Positions 14,754 to 21,237 of a stretch of DNA of 21,558 nucleotides are shown one piece after another. The position numbers and the translations under genes were made by a program. Origin of the DNA: CAYUCJ01 sp049282265 (GTDB lineage Bacteria > Desulfobacterota > DSM-4660 > Desulfatiglandales > Desulfatiglandaceae); the NCBI GenBank assembly GCA_049282265.1, contig JBAPTR010000074.1:1-21558 (forward strand), written 5' to 3'. A model generated the notes under the pieces. The model saw only the letters and a list, made by a program, of their open reading frames with translations. It was not told the origin of the DNA and did no database searches. The stretch's first letter is position 1, and each line of letters begins with the position of its first letter.

Positions 14754-15179
14754 TCACTTCTCCCACTTATAATCGATCAGTTCCGTCAGGACCCCGTTGA
14801 GCTTCTTGGGATGAATAAACCCGAATTCGCAGTCGCGGAAGGGCCTGGCCACTTCACCCCTGGCGTTCGGAATAAAGGGATAGTCTTTCGCTTTCAGTTC
14901 AGCTATGGCCTCGCGCGTGTTGTCCACGTTGAAGCTGAGGAGCATCACCCCTTCGCCGTTCCTCTCGATGAATTTGGCCACATCCCCGTCCGGTGTGGTG
15001 GATTCCATCAGCTCGAAGCCCACTTCACCCACCATGTACCTGGCCACATTGATCTTTTCCGGTTCATCTATGTAGGCGTCATCAGGCCCGGTCTTGCCGA
15101 GGAGCGGCTCCCAGACCTTTTTCGCCTCTTCCAGGTTCTTGACCGCAATACAGATGTGATCTATCTTGTTTAATTTCAT
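14754..15179 (-). CDS. VOC-family protein, methylmalonyl-CoA epimerase-like
   Basis: A 141-residue protein of the vicinal-oxygen-chelate fold, closest in form to methylmalonyl-CoA epimerase. The ATG at 15179 has AGGAGG 8 nt upstream. The first half begins I-D-H-I-C-I-A-V with the ligand His, then E-E-A-K-K. F-E-L-M-E-S-T-T-P-D and A-K-F-I-E-R-N-G-E-G match the epimerase pattern, and a late T-E-L-I-D supplies Glu. The epimerase segment G-I-H-H-I-A-F, whose His is a metal ligand, here reads G-V-M-L-L-S-F. The metal site therefore lacks one ligand and epimerase activity is doubtful. It could be an isomerase or lyase for another CoA ester, or a binding protein. It lies between the two ferredoxin genes of the cluster, with a long hairpin just before its ribosome-binding site. 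Confidence 0.85.
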   Translation of the reverse strand: MKLNKIDHICIAVKNLEEAKKVWEPLLGKTGPDDAYIDEPEKINVARYMVGEVGFELMESTTPDGDVAKFIERNGEGVMLLSFNVDNTREAIAELKAKDYPFIPNARGEVARPFRDCEFGFIHPKKLNGVLTELIDYKWEK

Positions 15180-15197
15180 TTCCAACCTCCTAGACCG

Positions 15198-15224
15198 GGC
15201 CGGTCCGCCTGCGGCGGACCGGCC
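15198..15224. repeat. Strong GC hairpin before the VOC ribosome-binding site
   Basis: GGCCGGTCCGCC and GGCGGACCGGCC form a perfect 12-bp inverted repeat around a 3-nt loop. The minus-strand ribosome-binding site AGGAGG begins 8 nt downstream. No T-run follows, so it is not an intrinsic terminator. It could stabilise the processed mRNA or slow VOC translation. It looks like a REP-type palindrome. Confidence 0.7.
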
Positions 15225-15249
15225 GGAATGCCCAAATACCAATACTCAG

Positions 15250-15390
15250 ATGACAAATAAAATCCAAATGCCAAAATTTCAAACCTTGCTGGATACTCTG
15301 ACGGCAGGACTGATCACGGTCCATCCCTTACTCAATTTGATCATTTGATATTTGACATTGATTTGAAATTTGGACTTTGAAATTTGACAT
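15250..15390. repeat. AT-rich imperfect inverted repeat
   Basis: ATGACAAAT, CCAAAT and TTTCAAA units around 15250-15283 recur in reverse complement around 15361-15390, giving an imperfect long hairpin enclosing about 80 nt. The 334-bp gap 15180-15513 holds this and the GC hairpin and no gene. Such low-complexity AAAT/TTTG repeats are common in intergenic DNA of some deltaproteobacteria. Confidence 0.5.
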
Positions 15391-15513
15391 TAAAATAGTA
15401 TCCCGAAAAACATTTCTGTCTTTTATTGAGCTGTAATTTATTCATGAAACAAAGCATGCCCATGAATCGATGGATTCGGGAAGGCCACTTCCCGAGCCCT
15501 CAATTCATGGTAT

Positions 15514-15720
15514 TTAAAAGGTTACCTTCTCCAAAGGCACGCTTATGGCAAGATCAGGGCAGACACACCCGCATTCATTGCAGTCTTCGCAGATGAATTC
15601 CGTGACCACCACCCTGCCGTCCTGCACCCTTATCGCCGCATCCGGGCAGACCTCCACACACAAGGGCTGAACGTTGCCTCCACACATGGTACATTTGTCA
15701 AGATCTATTTGAGCAGCCAT
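15514..15720 (-). CDS. Small 2[4Fe-4S] ferredoxin
   Basis: A 68-residue ferredoxin. The first cluster motif is stretched, C-x2-C-x7-C-x3-C-P, as in ferredoxins with a loop between the second and third Cys; the second is C-E-D-C-N-E-C-G-C-V-C-P, with one extra Cys. Both should bind [4Fe-4S]. The ATG at 15720 has GGGGAG 7 nt upstream and follows the preceding gene by only 14 bp, so they are co-transcribed. It probably serves the OYE-type enzyme encoded two genes upstream or the Hdr proteins. The different cluster spacing suggests that it and the other ferredoxin are not interchangeable. Confidence 0.9.
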   Translation of the reverse strand: MAAQIDLDKCTMCGGNVQPLCVEVCPDAAIRVQDGRVVVTEFICEDCNECGCVCPDLAISVPLEKVTF

Positions 15721-15734
15721 CTTACACTCCCCTG

Positions 15735-16265
15735 TTACTGGTTTTCTTTGTAAAGTCTCAGCAGATACTCGCCTTCCCCCCGGGGAATGGCCTTGAGCAT
15801 TTCAATGTTGAAATGGGTGTTGAAGAAGATGTTCACGTCGTCAAGCACGGACTGAAAGAGCCTTTCCCTGGTCAACGCCACTTCTTCCATGGGAACGCCG
15901 TAGGCCTTGGCCGCCGTGGGCCAGGGGCAGCGGGTACACCGGATGAAGACCTCACCGGCCTTTTCACTCTTTTCAGGAAAGGCCAGGCCGCCTTCCGTCA
16001 CCCACACCCCTGCAAGTTGTTTTGCCAGGTTCATCATAAAGGCCTCTTCCCCCTTCAACCAGTTCAGACGAGGGAGGAATCCCTTGCCGATGTCTTTTCC
16101 CATCATATCGGCGGCCTTCATGGCGATATCCATGGGTTTGGCCTCGGGCCCGGCGATTTCAAGGGCCACTTCACGCCACCTGTAAAAGGTCTTGCATATT
16201 TCACCCTGGGCACCGTGGAGATTCCGCCACAATTTACCTATCTCTTTTTCTGCATTTACTGGCAT
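15735..16265 (-). CDS. Small Cys-containing protein, tentatively ATC-hydrolase-like
   Basis: A 176-residue cytoplasmic protein. The ATG at 16265 is chosen because AGGAGG lies 6 nt upstream; a longer frame from 16367 would overlap the preceding gene. The N-terminal two thirds are helical with W-R-N-L and G-K-G-F-L-P-R-L motifs. The C-terminal part has R-C-T-R-C-P-W, then D-D-V-N-I-F-F-N-T-H-F-N, then a strand ending E-G-E-Y-L-L-R-L. The C-P-W, Asn and final strand order recalls the L-2-amino-thiazoline-4-carboxylate hydrolase family (PF14196), but this is a resemblance from memory and not a firm match. It starts 13 bp after the OYE gene and is followed 14 bp later by the ferredoxin, so it belongs to the operon core. 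It may act on a substrate or hold a cofactor; no function can be assigned with confidence. Confidence 0.7.
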   Translation of the reverse strand: MPVNAEKEIGKLWRNLHGAQGEICKTFYRWREVALEIAGPEAKPMDIAMKAADMMGKDIGKGFLPRLNWLKGEEAFMMNLAKQLAGVWVTEGGLAFPEKSEKAGEVFIRCTRCPWPTAAKAYGVPMEEVALTRERLFQSVLDDVNIFFNTHFNIEMLKAIPRGEGEYLLRLYKENQ

Positions 16266-16278
16266 TTTTACCTCCTCC

Positions 16279-18270
16279 TCAAATCCTGAGACCGATACGG
16301 TATCCGTCGTGGACCGCACTGGACATGTTACGAGGTACCAGGGCATCACCAATGACAAAAAGCTCAATACCTTCCGCCTGGACCGTCTTTTTCAGACTCT
16401 CGTTCGCTTCCCGCTCAGAGACAACCACTGTATCGCATTCCACAGGGAAGCGGTACCCGTCATAGGTCTTCACGATGATGCCGTCGTTATTGATTTCCTC
16501 GATGTCACAGTCATTGTAGGCCATGATGCCGTTCTGCCTGAGGTAGATCATGTAGCGCCATTTGAACGACGGATTCACGTCGAACCCGGCTGTTTTCTCC
16601 TTGCCCACAATGGTGACCTTCTTGCCCTGCTTGGCCAGATGGAGGGCCACGCCGATGCCCGGTTTCCGGTTACCCCACACAACGACCTTTTCACCGACCT
16701 CGACCCTGCCGCCGAGCACATCAAGGACATTGACCACATTGTTCCCATCGCCGCCCGGTCCCTGGATCTTGGAATAGACAGGTCCCGTGGCCAGGACCAC
16801 GGTGTCGGGCATCTCCTCCTGGATCAATTCCTCGGTCACCTCGGTGCCCAGGTGAAATTCGACGCCCGCCTTTTCGCACATGACCTTCTGGTAGTTGGTG
16901 CAGGTCGTCAACTCCTCGTCGCCGTAGGGCGCCTTTGAAGCCTCCAGCACGGTGCCTCCCAGTTCTTCCCGTTTTTCATAGACATGGACCTCGTGTCCCC
17001 TCTCTGCAGCCACGTAGGCGCACTCGAGCCCCGCGGTACCGCCCCCCACGATCATGACCTCCTTCCGGTCGTCTTCCTCTACAGCTTTCGGGTAAAAGGC
17101 CTCATCGTGCTCATGGGCGCACTTGGGATTGATGTAGCAGGTCATGGGCGCATCCCTGAAGAGCCTGGCCAGGCAGAGGTTGCAGGCCACGCAGTGCCGG
17201 ATTTCCTCCTCCCTGCCCTCCAGAACCTTTTTCGGCATCAGGGGATCCGCAATCATGGATCGGCACATCTCCCAGATGTCCAGCTCACCGTCTGCGATGG
17301 CCTTGTTGGGCTTGTCGGGTGTGAAGAGCCGGTAGGCCATCTGGATGGGTATATTCACGTGTTCCTTGGCCCGCTTGGCCAGGTACAGCCAGTTGCCCTG
17401 GGGAATATCCCTGCTGATCACGGGGAAAATGGACTCCTGCCATCCCAGTGTGCAGCTGATGTAGTCCGCCCCGGCCTCTTCGGCGAACTGATAGGTCTTC
17501 ATGGATTCCTCGGGCGTATTGCCCCTGACGTCGCTCAGCAGTTCGTCCGAGCAGAGCCGGATGCCCACCGGGATATCGGGACCGCAGACCTCTTTGACTC
17601 CCTGGATGATCTCGATCATGGCCTGGGATCTTCCCCTGATATCGCCGCCGTACTCGTCCGTCCTCCGGTTGGTGTAGCTGGAGAGGAAGTTGGAGATCAG
17701 GTATCCCACAATGCCGGAGATTTCCACGGCATCGAAGCCTGCCTCGACCCCTCTTCTGGCGGCATCCACATGCTGCTGGATCATCTCCTTGACCTCGGCA
17801 TTGGTCATCTCGAACATGGGCTTGAATACACGCAGACGCTGGGGAACCGTGGAAGGGCCGTGGCCGCTCTCCACATCCACGGCGCCCACACGGCCGCAGT
17901 CCATCAATTGAAAACCGGCAACGGCCTTTTCGCTGTGGATCGCGTCTGCGAGCCTCTTAAGCCCCGGGATATACTTGTCATCCCACGCCCCTGCCTGGCC
18001 CACATACCCCTGTCCCTTGTGGGCCGGATCCATGTAGACACCCTGCATGAAACACAATCCCCCCACAACACCTTCCGCTCTCAATTTCATGTATGCCACG
18101 TCCGCATCGGTGATAAACCCGTTGTGGTCATTCAGATTCTCTTCCGTGGCGGCATACTTAATACGGTTAGGTACGGTGAGGTTACCGATCTGGATCGGCT
18201 TGAACAGGTGAGGGTATGCCTTTGCCCCCGGATACGATGAATAATCCCATTCAAATAATAGTTTTGCCAT
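16279..18270 (-). CDS. OYE-family Fe-S flavoenzyme (2,4-dienoyl-CoA reductase / aryl-CoA reductase-like)
   Basis: A 663-residue enzyme built like 2,4-dienoyl-CoA reductase, trimethylamine dehydrogenase and 2-naphthoyl-CoA reductase. It has an FMN TIM barrel (about 20-355), a [4Fe-4S] site (C360, C363, C366, C378), and a C-terminal FAD/NAD(P) module with V-G-G-G-T-A-G (about 408). The ATG at 18270 is used: GGAGGG lies 7 nt upstream. The barrel has G-Y-L with Y190, matching the dienoyl-CoA reductase Tyr, and the N-R-R-T-D-E-Y-G-G segment that contacts FMN. The His that E. coli FadH carries in G-W-H-E is Gln here (Q278, G-W-Q-E). The enzyme should reduce an activated C=C bond using electrons from NAD(P)H or ferredoxin. 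It lies first after TetR and heads the operon with ferredoxins and Hdr genes. Likely substrates are polyunsaturated or aryl-CoA esters, an inference from context. Confidence 0.9.
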   Translation of the reverse strand: MAKLLFEWDYSSYPGAKAYPHLFKPIQIGNLTVPNRIKYAATEENLNDHNGFITDADVAYMKLRAEGVVGGLCFMQGVYMDPAHKGQGYVGQAGAWDDKYIPGLKRLADAIHSEKAVAGFQLMDCGRVGAVDVESGHGPSTVPQRLRVFKPMFEMTNAEVKEMIQQHVDAARRGVEAGFDAVEISGIVGYLISNFLSSYTNRRTDEYGGDIRGRSQAMIEIIQGVKEVCGPDIPVGIRLCSDELLSDVRGNTPEESMKTYQFAEEAGADYISCTLGWQESIFPVISRDIPQGNWLYLAKRAKEHVNIPIQMAYRLFTPDKPNKAIADGELDIWEMCRSMIADPLMPKKVLEGREEEIRHCVACNLCLARLFRDAPMTCYINPKCAHEHDEAFYPKAVEEDDRKEVMIVGGGTAGLECAYVAAERGHEVHVYEKREELGGTVLEASKAPYGDEELTTCTNYQKVMCEKAGVEFHLGTEVTEELIQEEMPDTVVLATGPVYSKIQGPGGDGNNVVNVLDVLGGRVEVGEKVVVWGNRKPGIGVALHLAKQGKKVTIVGKEKTAGFDVNPSFKWRYMIYLRQNGIMAYNDCDIEEINNDGIIVKTYDGYRFPVECDTVVVSEREANESLKKTVQAEGIELFVIGDALVPRNMSSAVHDGYRIGLRI

Positions 18271-18307
18271 CAATGATCCCTCCTTTTGTTGTTTTGTCTT
18301 CCTGGTG

Positions 18308-18337
18308 AATATATGAAAGCCCGCATCATTCTCGCAA
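18308..18337 (-). promoter_or_regulatory. Promoter candidate for the OYE-Hdr operon
   Basis: On the minus strand TTGCGA (18332-18337) and TATATT (18308-18313) are spaced 18 nt. The -10 matches five of six consensus bases. Transcription would begin about 30 nt before the OYE ATG. A short inverted repeat CGTAC-N6-GTACG lies 75 nt upstream (18412-18427) and is a possible but weak TetR site. Confidence 0.4.
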
Positions 18338-18481
18338 CTATTAATGTTACCAAATCAGACGGCACAGTAAAAAGCGCCAAGGTTAAAACGCGCGAATCTC
18401 TAGGAACGAGGCGTACAGTTAGGTACGTCGCAGTGACTAAAGATGAAGCGCAACGCAAAGATTGGCCTTTTTGCGAAGCCG

Positions 18482-19108
18482 CTAATATTGTGCCCCTTTT
18501 TCCCTCCACTCCGCTGACCGAAACGCATCCACCAGCAACGCAAACGTCTCTTCCAGGTTCTCGAAAATGGAATAAGACATATCTTTCAGCAACCAGCGGA
18601 TCACCAAATGATCCATGGTCCCGATAAAGACATTCCTGGCCATGTAGGGATCCAGGTCGGACTTCATCTCCCCGGTCCTTTTCCCTTCCTCGAATATATC
18701 TATCAAATGCGAATAGAGGATCTTGACGTTGGAATAGACCTCGGTCTTCATGAAATTGGCATTGGTCTTCAGGAAAAGGTAGACGATCTTGGCATCGAGC
18801 GGCTCCTGCTCGATGCGGCGCATGTTCCACCAGAGGTACTTCCGGAGTTTATTGAAGGCCCCCTTGATCCCGAAGAGCTGGTCTTCCAATCCCTTGATCA
18901 GTTCGGAGACCCAGAGATCCGGAATGGTGAGCAGCAGGTCCTCCTTTCCGTGGAAATACTCGTACAGTGCGGCCTCGGAAAGCCCGGCCTGGCGCGAGAT
19001 ATCCGCGACGGTCGTTTTCTGATACCCCTGCTCGGCAAAAAGGCTCCTGGCCGAGGCAATAATGCGGTTCTTGGTACTCTCTTTTGATCCCTTGTTGTTA
19101 ACGCCCAC
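18482..19108 (-). CDS. TetR-family transcriptional regulator
   Basis: A 208-residue repressor-type regulator. The GTG at 19108 is chosen: AGGAAG lies 6 nt upstream, and the typical TetR length follows. The N-terminal helix-turn-helix is clear, with A-R-S-L-F-A-E-Q-G-Y then T-T-V-A-D-I-S-R-Q-A-G-L-S-E-A-A-L-Y-E-Y-F (about 20-52) and K-E-D-L-L. The ligand-binding C-terminal domain (about 60-208) is helical and rich in aromatic and acidic residues, fitting a hydrophobic or CoA-type ligand. It lies 211 bp upstream of the OYE gene in the same direction and probably controls that promoter in response to the substrate or a CoA thioester. It may also control itself. Proteins of this kind near CoA-ester pathways often sense acyl-CoA, but the ligand is unknown. 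Confidence 0.93.
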   Translation of the reverse strand: MGVNNKGSKESTKNRIIASARSLFAEQGYQKTTVADISRQAGLSEAALYEYFHGKEDLLLTIPDLWVSELIKGLEDQLFGIKGAFNKLRKYLWWNMRRIEQEPLDAKIVYLFLKTNANFMKTEVYSNVKILYSHLIDIFEEGKRTGEMKSDLDPYMARNVFIGTMDHLVIRWLLKDMSYSIFENLEETFALLVDAFRSAEWREKGAQY

Positions 19109-19463
19109 GTTCTGCTTCCTAGTTTCGCTAGGTGTCAATGTCCATATCCGCAATCGTTCTGCCAACTATCTGTTTATTCTATAGCTATTCCTCCCTAGGG
19201 GAATTAGATATTTCAGTTCAATTCACTGGAAATAGAAGTCAATTTGATCATTTGAACCAGTACAAGCAACTTATCGCAAAAGATATGGACACTGAATGAT
19301 GTCGACTCATATGTTTATTAGGTTTTCTAACTTATTGATTTATTGTCTAATTATATCGTTTCAGAGCAGCTTTTTTGAATCTACTTAATAGCACTAGAAA
19401 ATACAGTTGTCAAGAAGAAATGAAAACCTTGGCCCCCTTCTGCGCCCCTCAAAACAATTATGC
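19109..19463. other. Divergent intergenic region between tetR and vapBC
   Basis: About 355 bp with no gene. The tetR leader contains a CCTAG-tttcg-CTAGG hairpin (19118-19132) whose arm overlaps its AGGAAG ribosome-binding site. A 17-bp sequence, TCAATTTGATCATTTGA (19239-19255), is an exact copy of 15332-15348. TAGAAT on the minus strand near 19172-19180 may be a -10 for tetR, with no good -35. The AT-rich stretch from 19300 to 19400 shows no structure I can name. Confidence 0.5.
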
Positions 19464-19492
19464 TTGACAGAAAGGAAGAAATCACTCAAAAT
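19464..19492 (+). promoter_or_regulatory. vapBC promoter
   Basis: A perfect -35 hexamer TTGACA (19464-19469), a 17-nt spacer and CAAAAT (19487-19492) as -10, 33 nt before the antitoxin ATG. The -10 overlaps the operator described next. Confidence 0.7.
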
Positions 19493-19515
19493 GGTTGCAT
19501 ATTGGAACCATTTTG
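19487..19515 (+). promoter_or_regulatory. vapBC autoregulatory operator
   Basis: CAAAATGGTT and AACCATTTTG form a perfect 10-bp inverted repeat around 9 nt. It covers the -10 and runs to the ribosome-binding site GGAGG. This is the expected place and shape for binding by a dimer of ribbon-helix-helix antitoxin with its toxin. Confidence 0.75.
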
Positions 19516-19524
19516 GAGGTTCGT

Positions 19525-19767
19525 ATGCCCACGTTGACAATAAAGAACATTCCCGATGACCTTTATTCCCAACTCAAGCGATATGCCGAAATGAATCGGC
19601 GCAGCCTGAATAGTGAGGTAATCGTTTGCATAGAGCGCGCTGTGCGAAGCCGTAAAGTCTCCCCTGAGGTCGCCCTTGAGAAAGCGCGCAATTTGCGAAT
19701 AAAGACAAAACAACATCCCATCAGCGACGGAGAGTTCACGCAAGCCAAAACGTTGGGGCGTTCATGA
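19525..19767 (+). CDS. vapB: VapB-type ribbon-helix-helix antitoxin
   Basis: An 80-residue antitoxin. The ATG at 19525 is preferred over the TTG at 19495, which lies within the operator; GGAGG is 5 nt upstream of the ATG. The first 40 residues are a ribbon-helix-helix DNA-binding domain: the strand T-L-T-I-K-N-I-P, then D-D-L-Y-S-Q-L-K-R-Y-A-E, then N-R-R-S-L-N-S-E-V-I, as in FitA and related proteins. The C-terminal half is charged and probably wraps the toxin's active site. It is translationally coupled to vapC by an ATGA overlap. Confidence 0.9.
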   Translation: MPTLTIKNIPDDLYSQLKRYAEMNRRSLNSEVIVCIERAVRSRKVSPEVALEKARNLRIKTKQHPISDGEFTQAKTLGRS

Positions 19768-20174
19768 TTGTAGTGGACACAAACATCATCGGGTATTTGT
19801 ATCTCAGCAGCGAGCGCTCCGGTCAAGTGGAAAAGGTGTTGTTTTCGGACTCTGAGTGGACTGCGCCATTGCTTTGGCGGAGCGAGTTTCGGAACGTATT
19901 GGCATTGTACATTCGCAAGGAGATTCTTTCCCTGGGAGATGCACTCGACATTATGGAACAAGCGATCATACTTATGCAGCGCAATGAGTATGAGGTAATA
20001 TCACATCAAGTCTTGCACCTGGTGAAAGAGAGCACGTGTTCGGCTTATGATTGCGAATTTGTGGCATTGGCACGTGACCTGGGGGTGCCGTTAGTAACCG
20101 TGGACAAACAAATCCTGAATCAATTTCCAAACGATACGATCCCGCTGGATGAATATTCAGCCCGCCAATCTTAG
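19764..20174 (+). CDS. vapC: VapC-type PIN-domain toxin ribonuclease
   Basis: A 136-residue PIN-domain ribonuclease, the toxin of the VapBC pair. The four acidic metal ligands are present: D5 in V-V-D-T-N, E41 in R-S-E-F, D96 in A-Y-D-C-E-F and D114 in T-V-D-K. Such toxins cut tRNA or rRNA in a magnesium-dependent way; the target here cannot be told. The start overlaps the antitoxin stop (ATGA), and the toxin is held in check by the upstream antitoxin. It looks intact. The pair faces away from the TetR gene and is unrelated to the redox cluster. Confidence 0.92.
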   Translation: MIVVDTNIIGYLYLSSERSGQVEKVLFSDSEWTAPLLWRSEFRNVLALYIRKEILSLGDALDIMEQAIILMQRNEYEVISHQVLHLVKESTCSAYDCEFVALARDLGVPLVTVDKQILNQFPNDTIPLDEYSARQS

Positions 20175-20802
20175 GAGGCTGCCCTAGTAGATTCTCTTGC
20201 AGGTCTAATAAACTTAGACCCGGGCCAGGGCTTTTGGGATTCATTTCTGCCTTTCTCTGATTTCCCCTCGTCTCTAATGAACGAAGTGAATGAGCGTGAG
20301 GCAAAAGCATCTGTTCCCTCCAACCGGACAGGCCTGTTTTTCCTTGCAATTTATTCCCAAAGTGATAAAGAATTGATCCAGCTTGCTGTTCAAATCTTCA
20401 TTCCGTACTTAATCTAGCTCATATGGCTAGCATTCCATCTAAGTACTTTTGAGTCTTTCGAAATTGTTTCTTCGAGTAATACTGTATTAGAGTCTGTTTT
20501 TATTATCGGTGTTATCTTCAGTACATGATACAGATTTCCGCACTACTATCGCTTCGGCAAACGTGGGAAAATGTATTTAAAAACAAAAACGATATCTCAC
20601 ACAGGGGCACTGAGAACACAGAGTTTAAACCAAGAAAAAAATGTTTTTCTCTTTTTGCTCTGCGTCTCGAATGAACGAAGTGAACCCCGACAGCGGGATC
20701 TCCGCCAAAAGGCATACGCGGACAAGTCCGCTTTGCTCCGATGGGCGTGAGGAAGCAAGAAGCACGCTTCAGCCTATGAAGCATGAGCAGGCCGCACAAG
20801 TG
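20175..20802. other. Intergenic region with eroded repeats, no gene seen
   Basis: About 630 bp. The segment containing AATGAACGAAGTGAA occurs twice: 20269-20290 and 20663-20684 match at 21 of 22 positions. In the first copy a GCGTGAGG follows after 3 nt; in the second the same GCGTGAGG comes about 60 nt later, after a GC-rich insert that includes the hairpin GCGGAC-aa-GTCCGC. AGAAAAA-aatg-TTTTTCT-type pairing occurs near 20634-20650, beside an ACACAGAG-type repeat. The translated reading in this stretch is repeat-derived, not a gene. Confidence 0.6.
20202..20220 (+). terminator. Hairpin downstream of vapC
   Basis: GGTCTAA-taaac-TTAGACC is a perfect 7-bp stem with a 5-nt loop, beginning 28 nt after the vapC stop. 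No T-run follows directly (only CTTTT 10 nt on), so it may mark the mRNA 3' end rather than be a strong intrinsic terminator. Confidence 0.4.
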
Positions 20803-21237
20803 ATGATGAAAAAACTTCTCTTTATAGCCCTGGTTTGTTTTGCCCAGACGGCCCTGGCCGATGACGTCAAGAACCATGACTTCCTTTATGGGTTTCTTTC
20901 CGGCACCTATCTCCTGGTCGGCCAGGAGTCTGACAGTGGCAAAACCTACAGCGGAAGGGTCATTTTCAAGAAACAGGGAGACCACCTGGAGGTGACACGC
21001 ATTATTCACGGTCAGAGGATTACCGGTGTCGGAACCATCGAACACGCCCTCGGCCCAGACAAGGCGAATGTGCTAAGGGTCAGATTCAACCAGAACAAAA
21101 AGAAGTTCGAGATCACCTACCTCTGGCGTAGTGATCTAGACAACTATGCACGGCTGTCGGGTTACGTCTATCAACCGGGAAAACGCACGGCGGCCCCCGG
21201 GCTGGAAGCACTGTTCATTGATCATTCCACCAAGTAA
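20803..21237 (+). CDS. Small secreted protein of unknown function
   Basis: A 144-residue protein with a clear signal peptide: M-M-K-K, a hydrophobic core L-L-F-I-A-L-V-C-F, and A-L-A before D-D as the likely cleavage site (about residue 20). The start is placed at ATG 20803, just before the basic residues; frames that begin further upstream run through repeat DNA. The mature part (about 124 residues) is rich in beta-strand-like segments, such as Y-L-L-V-G-Q and R-V-I-F-K-K, with T-Y-L-W-R-S-D-L-D-N-Y near the end, and has no Cys in the mature region. The pattern suggests a small beta-barrel or lipocalin-like periplasmic protein, but I do not recognise the family. No partner gene is adjacent. 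Confidence 0.75.
   Translation: MMKKLLFIALVCFAQTALADDVKNHDFLYGFLSGTYLLVGQESDSGKTYSGRVIFKKQGDHLEVTRIIHGQRITGVGTIEHALGPDKANVLRVRFNQNKKKFEITYLWRSDLDNYARLSGYVYQPGKRTAAPGLEALFIDHSTK

Noticed and set aside
15198..15224. Intrinsic terminator after the ferredoxin gene
   Set aside because: The stem is strong but no T-run follows on the transcribed strand, and it directly precedes a gene's ribosome-binding site.
16984..18240. A 418-codon open frame on the plus strand across the OYE gene
   Set aside because: It is antisense to a well-conserved OYE flavoenzyme with full motifs, has no ribosome-binding site and shows no domain; GC-rich codon use of the real gene keeps the opposite frame open.
18286..18627. 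A 113-codon plus-strand frame between OYE and tetR
   Set aside because: It overlaps the 3' end of tetR on the opposite strand, lacks a ribosome-binding site and covers the likely operon promoter.
20641..20802. Upstream extension of the secreted-protein gene
   Set aside because: The extra residues come from repeat DNA and would place the signal peptide 54 residues inside the protein.
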